From Anaerolineae bacterium (GTDB lineage Bacteria; Chloroflexota; Anaerolineae; Promineifilales; Promineifilaceae): DNA of 39,556 nt. The notes beneath the pieces were generated by a model. The model searched no databases, was not told the DNA's origin, and was given only the letters and a program-made list of their open reading frames with translations. The translations under genes were made by a program, and so were the position numbers. Position 1 is the stretch's first letter. Every line of letters starts with the position of its first letter. This document shows, piece by piece, positions 34,415 to 39,556 of this stretch. The stretch spans positions 17,891-57,446 of the forward strand of contig JAHDWL010000019.1 in NCBI GenBank assembly GCA_023384355.1, given 5' to 3'.

Positions 34415-34810
34415 ATGACCCAACACATCTCCAGCGAAAAAGCCCGCGCCGGTTGGCGCGAATTACTGGACAGAGTCGCTGCCGGCGAGCATGTCGTCAT
34501 CGAGCGCTACGGCCGGCCGGTGGCGGTGATTGCCCCCTACCGGGAAGGCGTCGCCGTCCGCGAACCAGCCCCAACCTACGATATCGACCGGGAGCATTTG
34601 AAGTCGGAGATTGTGGCCGAGGTATTGGCCGAACTTGAAGCCGCCCAACTTGAGCCAATTTCCTGGCGCGAAGGCCTGGACGAATTGCGCCATCTGGCGA
34701 AAGATAGCGGGAGCCCGTTTGCTGACATGACGACAGACGAGATCGTCGAGAAGATGCGCGAGACACGTCGGGAAATATTCGAAGCTGAATATGCTCATTT
34801 GTATCGATAG
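34415..34810 (+). CDS. Phd/YefM-type antitoxin
   Basis: A 131-residue antitoxin. The N-terminal Phd/YefM DNA-binding fold is clear: ISSEKARAGWRELLDRVAAGEHVVIERYGRPVAVIAPY. The acidic C-terminal tail (about 50-131), rich in Glu and helical, should bind and block the toxin. I start at ATG 34415, the point where the family begins. The gene overlaps the PIN gene by 20 bases, the usual antitoxin-first order. It would be expected to repress its own promoter. A TATAAT-like ATAATT lies at about 34372, but no good -35 is seen. Confidence 0.88.
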   Translation: MTQHISSEKARAGWRELLDRVAAGEHVVIERYGRPVAVIAPYREGVAVREPAPTYDIDREHLKSEIVAEVLAELEAAQLEPISWREGLDELRHLAKDSGSPFADMTTDEIVEKMRETRREIFEAEYAHLYR

Positions 34811-35216
34811 TTGCGTTTTCATTCGCGGGATCTATCAGGAGGACTCGGACGCACAGCAACTTCTGAAACAAATCGGTCCAGCGGCGAGGGTGATAATTCA
34901 TCGCCTGATCGCTCAGGAAGTCATTCGCAATCTGACTAATCAAGCGCAGTTCCGCACATTCTATAGATTGTTCTATAAAAGCGAATATGCTTTGATTATC
35001 GACGAACCGATACCTCGAACGCTCATTGATCGGTATATTGCTCTAGGCCTGCGCGAAAAAGGCGATGCCTACATCGGCGCGTTTGCCGAATGGATGCACG
35101 TCGACTGCCTCATCTCCGACAACCGCCACTTCCTGCGCGATCTTCGAACCGACGCCTACCGACTGCTCTCGCCGGGCGACTTTCTGGCATTGATCAGGGA
35201 GAAACCGGAGCCATGA
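34791..35216 (+). CDS. PIN-domain toxin (putative RNase)
   Basis: A 141-residue PIN protein. The acidic metal-binding residues are D6 (CIDSCVF), E43 (IAQEVIRNL), D92 (KGDAYIGAFAE) and D110 (DCLISDNRHFL), the arrangement expected for a magnesium-dependent RNase such as VapC. The first two thirds of the gene have lower GC than the flanking genes, suggesting acquisition by transfer. Its stop overlaps the next ATG as ATGA, so the methyltransferase behind it is translated from the same message. The RNA target is unknown. Confidence 0.87.
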   Translation: MLICIDSCVFIRGIYQEDSDAQQLLKQIGPAARVIIHRLIAQEVIRNLTNQAQFRTFYRLFYKSEYALIIDEPIPRTLIDRYIALGLREKGDAYIGAFAEWMHVDCLISDNRHFLRDLRTDAYRLLSPGDFLALIREKPEP

Positions 35217-35944
35217 CCTACTCTGACAAGGCCGCCGAGCGCGGCGAACCCGGTTATGTCTGGCGCTCCGGGCAGGATCGGCGGCTGGCCATGATTCGTC
35301 AATGGTCGGACCTCGACGGCCGCATCCTCGACAACGGCACCGGGCTGGGCACCTATCTGGAAGCCTGCGGGCGGATCAAACCCGATAGCCTGCGCATTGG
35401 CCTGGAGATCGAGCACGACCGGGCGGTGGAGGCCTTGAGCCGTGCCGACGGCATCGTCCTGGGCGTGGGTGAGGGGCTGCCTTTCGCCGACGACAGCTTC
35501 GACCTCATCCTGAGCAACGAAGTGCTGGAACACGTGGCCGACGACCGCGCCTGCGCCGCCGAAATGGCCCGCGTGACCCGGCCCGGCGGCCGCATCGTCA
35601 TCTTCGCCCCCAACCGCTGGTATCCGGTGGAGCAGCACGGCATCTACTGGCGTGGAGAGTACTATTTCGGCAACAAGCCGCTGGTCAATTATCTGCCCGA
35701 CCCGTTGCGCAACCGCCTCGCCCCCCACGTCCGGACGTACACCGCCGGGAGCTTGCGCGGCCTGTTCACCGGGCTGCCGGTGCGCATGCTGCATCACGGC
35801 CGCATTTTCGGCGGCTACGACAACATCGTCCGCCGCAGCCCGCGACTGGGAGGGGCCATCCGGCGCGCACTTTACGCCGCCGAAGGGACGCCGCTGGCGG
35901 TGCTTGGCCTGTCGCATTTTCTGGTGCTGGAGAAAGTGAAGTAG
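35213..35944 (+). CDS. SAM-dependent class I methyltransferase
   Basis: A 243-residue methyltransferase with motif I LDNGTGLGTYLEACG, the acidic ribose-binding residue in GLEIEHD, motif II/III GVGEGLPFADDSFDLILSNEVLEHV and the post-motif RVTRPGGRIVIFAPN, as in UbiE/COQ5-like enzymes. The substrate is unknown. CGGAG lies just before the ATG, which overlaps the PIN stop; its TAG overlaps the GTG of moeA by one base. It therefore sits between a toxin-antitoxin pair and a cofactor gene on one transcript. Confidence 0.88.
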   Translation: MTYSDKAAERGEPGYVWRSGQDRRLAMIRQWSDLDGRILDNGTGLGTYLEACGRIKPDSLRIGLEIEHDRAVEALSRADGIVLGVGEGLPFADDSFDLILSNEVLEHVADDRACAAEMARVTRPGGRIVIFAPNRWYPVEQHGIYWRGEYYFGNKPLVNYLPDPLRNRLAPHVRTYTAGSLRGLFTGLPVRMLHHGRIFGGYDNIVRRSPRLGGAIRRALYAAEGTPLAVLGLSHFLVLEKVK

Positions 35945-37968
35945 TGCAACGCAAGTTTTATCTCGAAGATATCCCCCTCGATGAAGCCTGGGCCGCCTTC
36001 CGGGCCGCGCTTGATGAGGCCGGCCTGTGGCGGCCGATGGAAGCCGAGACCGTGCCCCTGAGCGAGGCCAACGGCCGCGTCACCGCCGCCGCCGTCTGGG
36101 CGCGCTTCTCTTCTCCCCACTACCACTCCAGCGCCATGGACGGCTACGCCGTTCGTGCCGAGGACACCGTGGGGGCGACGGAAGGAGCGCCACTGACGTT
36201 TGCCCTGTCAGACACAATGTCGACCGGGGTAGGTATCTCTGAACTCGTCACTCATCACTCGTCACTCGTCACTCGCCGGGCGCAAGCCGTCAACACCGGC
36301 CACCCCTTGCCCGCCTGGGCCAACGCCGTCATCATGGTTGAGAACGTCCAGCCGGTGACGCTGCCCGACGGCCGCGACGGAATCGAGATTCGCGCCGCCG
36401 TCCCGCCGTGGCATCACGTCCGCTCGATGGGCGAGGACATGGTGGCGACCGAACTGGTGCTACCCGCCAATCATCGCCTGCGGCCGGTCGACCTCGGCGC
36501 GCTGGCCGGCTCGGGCCACGCCTCGGTCAGCGTCTATCGCCGGCCGCGCGTGGCCGTCATCCCTACCGGCTCCGAGCTGGTCGCCGTCGAGGACGGCGAA
36601 CCTATGCCGGGACAGATCATCGAGTACAACTCGCTGGTCCTGGCGGCGCAGGTCGACAGTTGGGGCGGCGTGGCCTTCCGCCTGCCCATTGTGCCCGACG
36701 ACTTCGAAGCCATCCGCGACGCCGTATCGCGAGCGACGGCCGACTATGACCTGATCCTGCTCAACGCCGGATCATCGGCCGGCAGCGAGGACTATACCGC
36801 CCACGTCGTCGAGGCGCTGGGCACGCTTCTAGTCCATGGCGTCGCCGTTCGTCCCGGCCATCCGGTTGTGTTGGGAATTACGAATGAGGAGGGTGCTTCA
36901 CCACTCGCCACGCCAATCATCGGCGTCCCCGGCTATCCGGTCAGCGCGGCCCTGACCGGCGAGATCTTCGTCGAGCCGCTGCTGGCCCGCTGGCAGGGGC
37001 AACAGCCCCACCAGCCGGCCACAGTACAGGGAACGTTGACGCGCAAGATCGTCTCCCACACCGGCGACGAGGATTATGTGCGTGTCGTCGTCGGCCGTGT
37101 CGGCGCTAACCACACCGTCACGCCCATCAGCCGCGGCGCGGGCGTCATCACCTCGCTCGTGCGGGCCGACGGCATCGTGCGCGTGCCCCGTTTCAGCGAG
37201 GGCGAAGACGCGGGCGCGACCGTCACCGTCCATCTCTACCGCGAGCCGGACGAGCTTGAGCACTCCATCGTCGTTATCGGCAGCCACGACCTGACGCTTG
37301 ACCTCATGGCCCAGTTCCTGGCCGCGCGCCACGAGGGGCTGCGTCTGACCTCGGCCAACGTCGGCAGCCTGGGCGGGATGGTCGCCCTGCGACGCGGCGA
37401 AGCCCATCTGGCCGGCTCCCACCTGCTGGACACTGAGACGGGCGAGTACAACTTAAGCTACATCCACCGCTATCTGCCGGGGCAGGAGATCATGCTGGTG
37501 ACGCTGGCCGGCCGCGAGCAGGGCTGGATGGTGCCGCCTGGTAATCCCAAGGGGCTGCGCGACTGGGCTGACGCTGCCCGCCCGGATGTGCGCGTCGTTA
37601 ACCGGCAACGCGGCGCGGGCACGCGGGTTCTGCTGGATTACGAGCTAGGCAAGCTGGGCATCGATCCGACGGACGTGCTCGGCTACGATCACGAGGAGTA
37701 CACTCACCTGGCTGTGGCCGCTGCGGTTATGTCGGGTGCCGCCGACGCCGGTCTGGGAATTCGCGCCGCCGCGCGAGCGCTGAAGCTCGACTTCGTGCCG
37801 CTGGCCAACGAAGCCTACGAACTGGTCATCCCGCGCGTCCATTATGAGAGCGATCTGCTGCGGCCACTGTTGGAGCTGCTGCGCGATGACGAATTTCAGG
37901 CGGCCGTGGCCGCCATGCCCGGTTACGATGTTCGTGGGATGGGCGATGCGCGATTGATCGTCACCTGA
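35944..37968 (+). CDS. moeA: MoeA molybdopterin molybdotransferase with C-terminal binding-protein-like domain
   Basis: Residues 1 to about 430 are MoeA, which inserts molybdate into adenylated molybdopterin: HSSAMDGYAVRAEDT (61-75), AVNTGHPLPAWANAVIMVENV (115-135), IPTGSELV, NAGSSAGSEDYT and IIGVPGYPVSAAL. Residues 440-674 form a periplasmic-binding-protein-like domain without a signal peptide (VVIGSHDLTLDLMAQFL ... NRQRGAGTRVLLDYELGKLG), the fusion known in some archaea and bacteria and suspected to sense molybdate or cofactor. Residues 100-112 are encoded by a 7-bp tandem repeat placed in a loop before TGHPLP. The GTG start overlaps the methyltransferase stop by one base. Confidence 0.92.
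   Translation: MQRKFYLEDIPLDEAWAAFRAALDEAGLWRPMEAETVPLSEANGRVTAAAVWARFSSPHYHSSAMDGYAVRAEDTVGATEGAPLTFALSDTMSTGVGISELVTHHSSLVTRRAQAVNTGHPLPAWANAVIMVENVQPVTLPDGRDGIEIRAAVPPWHHVRSMGEDMVATELVLPANHRLRPVDLGALAGSGHASVSVYRRPRVAVIPTGSELVAVEDGEPMPGQIIEYNSLVLAAQVDSWGGVAFRLPIVPDDFEAIRDAVSRATADYDLILLNAGSSAGSEDYTAHVVEALGTLLVHGVAVRPGHPVVLGITNEEGASPLATPIIGVPGYPVSAALTGEIFVEPLLARWQGQQPHQPATVQGTLTRKIVSHTGDEDYVRVVVGRVGANHTVTPISRGAGVITSLVRADGIVRVPRFSEGEDAGATVTVHLYREPDELEHSIVVIGSHDLTLDLMAQFLAARHEGLRLTSANVGSLGGMVALRRGEAHLAGSHLLDTETGEYNLSYIHRYLPGQEIMLVTLAGREQGWMVPPGNPKGLRDWADAARPDVRVVNRQRGAGTRVLLDYELGKLGIDPTDVLGYDHEEYTHLAVAAAVMSGAADAGLGIRAAARALKLDFVPLANEAYELVIPRVHYESDLLRPLLELLRDDEFQAAVAAMPGYDVRGMGDARLIVT
36243..36277 (+). 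repeat. 7-bp tandem repeat inside moeA
   Basis: Five units of ACTCGTC (second ACTCATC, fifth ACTCGCC) encode residues 100-112 of MoeA. Three copies would be needed to restore frame after any change, because the unit is not a multiple of three. Confidence 0.9.
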
Positions 37969-38021
37969 CATCAGGAGCCTTGGTACAGGAGCATCTTGCA
38001 AGGCAGCGATCGTAAGGTTAT

Positions 38022-38051
38022 TTGACATCTTGATCGCCTACTATCTATGGT
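38022..38051 (+). promoter_or_regulatory. Promoter of the PHP gene
   Basis: A perfect TTGACA (38022-38027) and TATGGT (38046-38051) are 18 bases apart. This would give a leader of about 75 bases before the ATG at 38134. Confidence 0.5.
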
Positions 38052-38133
38052 GCGCGCACGTGAAGGGCAATCCCGTTACCCGCGCGGGTCCGGCACAAGG
38101 CTGGAAGATAAACACGAGGAGACAAGCACTGCG

Positions 38134-39072
38134 ATGGATCGCAACTTTATTGCTGATTTGCACAACCACACCACGGCTTCCGATGGCGAATACACGCCTA
38201 CCGAACTGGTCAACAAGGCTGCCGAGCTTGGCTTGCAGGCCGTCGGTGTGACCGACCACGACACCCTGAACGGACTGAATGAGGCGCTGGTCGCCGGCGA
38301 AGCGGCCGGCATCCGTGTCGTGCCCGGCGTCGAGGTGTCATTGCGCTTCAAGCGCCCCTATTTCACCGGCACGCTCCATTATCTGCTCTACATCCCCTAT
38401 GAGTTATTGGACGATACCGACTTTCGTCGCGAGGCCGAGGCGATCTTCAGTCAGGGGCGCGGCGGCGGGTTGGTACGCGCCCGCGTGGCCGCCATCAACG
38501 CCGAGTTCGGCCCCAATGGCGCGACGCCGCTGCTCGCCCGCGACCTGACGGCCGAAGAGATCGAGGCGCTGGCTGACAACGTCACCCGACGCCACTTCGC
38601 CCTGGCTCTGGCCAACAATCATGGGCTGAACAAGGAGCAGGTGAACATGCTCATCGGCAACGACAGCCGCGCCTATATCCCGTCGGGCATCGATCCGGCA
38701 ACGCTGACGCCGCTGCTCCACGCCTACCCGCAATTGGTGCGCGTCTTCGCCCACCCGGCGGCCGGCTCCTACCCCGGCGAGAGTCTTTACAATGAGGTGC
38801 TACCGCCCATTGAGGTTGTCGAAATCCTCATGCCTGAGTTCCTCGACGACAATCTGCTGGGGCTGGACGGGCTGGAAGTGCAGTATCCCGGCCACGTGCA
38901 GGAACACCGCGAGCTGATGGCCGCCTGGGCCGAGCGCTACGACCTCATTCAAACCGGTGGCTCCGACTGCCACGACCGGGTGAATCGGCCGCTGGGCGTG
39001 GCCGGGGTAGATGAAGTAGGGCTGGACGCGTTGCTGGTCCTGCTGGGCGAGCCACTTCTGGCGCAAGCCTGA
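38134..39072 (+). CDS. PHP-domain metal-dependent phosphoesterase
   Basis: A 312-residue PHP enzyme of the YciV/RNase AM-like group. Metal ligands are visible in ADLHNHTTASDGEYTP (H10, H12, D17), GVTDHDT, GVEVSLR, FAHPAAG and the C-terminal GGSDCHD. Members act on nucleic-acid 5' ends or on small phosphate esters; the substrate here is not known. ATG 38134 (MDRNFIADLHNH) is chosen because the PHP fold begins there and GAGGAGA lies 11 bases upstream. A strong terminator follows. Confidence 0.9.
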   Translation: MDRNFIADLHNHTTASDGEYTPTELVNKAAELGLQAVGVTDHDTLNGLNEALVAGEAAGIRVVPGVEVSLRFKRPYFTGTLHYLLYIPYELLDDTDFRREAEAIFSQGRGGGLVRARVAAINAEFGPNGATPLLARDLTAEEIEALADNVTRRHFALALANNHGLNKEQVNMLIGNDSRAYIPSGIDPATLTPLLHAYPQLVRVFAHPAAGSYPGESLYNEVLPPIEVVEILMPEFLDDNLLGLDGLEVQYPGHVQEHRELMAAWAERYDLIQTGGSDCHDRVNRPLGVAGVDEVGLDALLVLLGEPLLAQA

Positions 39073-39091
39073 TTGCAATTAGACGGATAAT

Positions 39092-39135
39092 AAAAAGGCC
39101 GCCGCCGATCAAGCTTGATCAGCGGCGGCCTTTTT
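39092..39135. terminator. Strong bidirectional terminator
   Basis: AAAAAGGCCGCCGC (39092-39105) pairs with GCGGCGGCCTTTTT (39122-39135); the inner GATCAAGCTTGATC is itself a palindrome, leaving one C-A mismatch. The A and T runs on both sides let it end the PHP transcript on the plus strand and the HicB transcript on the minus strand. Confidence 0.92.
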
Positions 39136-39152
39136 GCTTTCCGCCGGTCGAC

Positions 39153-39518
39153 CTACTCAACGGCCCGGCTTAATACCGACGTGATGTACTGATTAAGACT
39201 CACACCCTCGTCCTCGGCACGTCGAACCAGATCGCGATGAAGCGATCTCGGCAGCCGGACAGAGAACTTTCCGCTGAATTCGTCTTCGTTTCTCGGCTCG
39301 GGAACAGAGTCTCCCGCGTCAATCGCATCGGCGATCCACTCGATCATCGCCTCACGTATTTGCCGCGCCGCGTCTTCAAATTCGTCGGCTTCGGTCATGC
39401 AACCCTTGAGCTCGCGCACAGACGCGAACCACACCGGCCGGCCGGGGTCGGACTTGTCATGTACGAATTCAATCGTGTATGGTAAACCCAGAAAATACTC
39501 GGCGGATTTCTCACTCAT
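39153..39518 (-). CDS. hicB: HicB-family antitoxin
   Basis: A 121-residue HicB protein. Residues 14-70 form the degraded RNase-H-like HicB fold (YTIEFVHDKSDPGRPVWFASVRELKGCMTEADEFEDAARQIREAM). Residues 85-121 form a ribbon-helix-helix DNA-binding domain (GKFSVRLPRSLHRDLVRRAEDEGVSLNQYITSVLSRA). It should neutralise HicA and repress the pair. Its ATG overlaps the end of an upstream frame by eight bases, consistent with a hicA gene mostly outside the window. Confidence 0.9.
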   Translation of the reverse strand: MSEKSAEYFLGLPYTIEFVHDKSDPGRPVWFASVRELKGCMTEADEFEDAARQIREAMIEWIADAIDAGDSVPEPRNEDEFSGKFSVRLPRSLHRDLVRRAEDEGVSLNQYITSVLSRAVE

Positions 39519-39555
39519 TTTCGATCTCGTCCAGCATTTTTAAAACGTTCTTGAT
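39511..39555 (-). CDS. Partial 3' end of an upstream gene, probably hicA
   Basis: The last 14 codons of a minus-strand frame (IKNVLKMLDEIENE and stop) run to the window edge and overlap the hicB start as ATGAGTGA. The sequence resembles the C-terminal helix of HicA-type mRNA interferases that end in a K-P-x-x-(V/I)-x-x-x-L-x-x-(I/L) pattern. With so little sequence the identity rests mainly on its position before hicB. Confidence 0.5.
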   Translation of the reverse strand: MKNVLKMLDEIENE

Positions 39556-39556
39556 A

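Noticed and set aside
36876-36915. A second short repeat-like insertion in moeA (around residues NEEGASPLAT)
   Set aside because: The stretch looks slightly unlike the surrounding sequence, but it has no repeated unit, so ordinary loop variation explains it.

Overview
The window is GC-rich, bacterial and almost entirely coding, with many overlapping or tightly packed genes and no rRNA, tRNA, CRISPR array or insertion sequence that I can recognise. Several things suggest a filamentous or surface-active member of the Chloroflexota (Anaerolineae/Caldilineae-like): stalked LysM and SdrB-type surface proteins with one C-terminal membrane helix, several large polytopic glycosyltransferases, a MoeA with a C-terminal binding-protein-like domain, PRC-barrel and DUF433/DUF5615 genes, and short 7-8 bp tandem repeats. 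This assignment is inference from gene content; no marker gene settles it.

Layout. 1-2.6 kb: a two-gene exopolysaccharide unit (GT4 glycosyltransferase, then polyprenyl-phosphate sugar transferase). 2.8-9.5 kb: LysM lipoprotein, NUDIX hydrolase, a large Lon-like AAA protease, a GPH-type sugar symporter, a BCP peroxiredoxin and a zinc-free MDR reductase. 9.5-14.5 kb: a 1094-residue membrane protein and phosphoglucomutase. 14.6-15.2 kb: a DUF433/DUF5615 toxin-antitoxin-like pair. 15.3-19.7 kb: a minus-strand operon of a GT39-type glycosyltransferase and two stalked surface proteins. 19.7-23.3 kb: a plus-strand operon of a GT4 glycosyltransferase, a membrane-anchored helical protein and a LuxR-HTH/transmembrane/Kelch fusion. 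23.3-25.1 kb: an orphan ABC permease, an NfeD-like protein and a 57-residue membrane protein. 25.2-28.4 kb: an operon of an esterase and two different ATP-grasp ligases. 28.6-34.3 kb: FabF, a PRC-barrel protein, flavodoxin, a DUF1697 protein, ComM/YifB and a family-4-like uracil-DNA glycosylase with no cysteine at all. 34.4-39.6 kb: a Phd/PIN toxin-antitoxin pair coupled by overlap to a methyltransferase and a MoeA fusion, then a PHP phosphoesterase, a strong bidirectional terminator and a HicB/HicA pair cut by the window edge.

How the genes work together. Much of the window serves the cell surface: glucose-1-phosphate supply (pgm), lipid-linked sugar transfer, membrane glycosyltransferases, and Thr/Pro-rich stalked proteins that are plausible glycosylation substrates. 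The best candidate for an undescribed system is the esterase / RimK-like ATP-grasp / permuted ATP-grasp-like operon (25.2-28.4 kb). Its three genes carry the same ribosome-binding heptamer, and both gaps between them hold strong GC hairpins. It looks like a small peptide or amide biosynthesis or modification module of unknown product. Other points worth a second look are the cysteine-free UDG, the LuxR-Kelch membrane regulator, frame-breaking 7-8 bp repeats inside two genes, and predicted leaderless promoters at comM and fabF.

No gene-free stretch exceeds 300 bases. The longest are 6273-6526 and 33471-33707, both between divergent genes. In the first I see only weak promoter-like matches; the second holds promoters for both neighbours.
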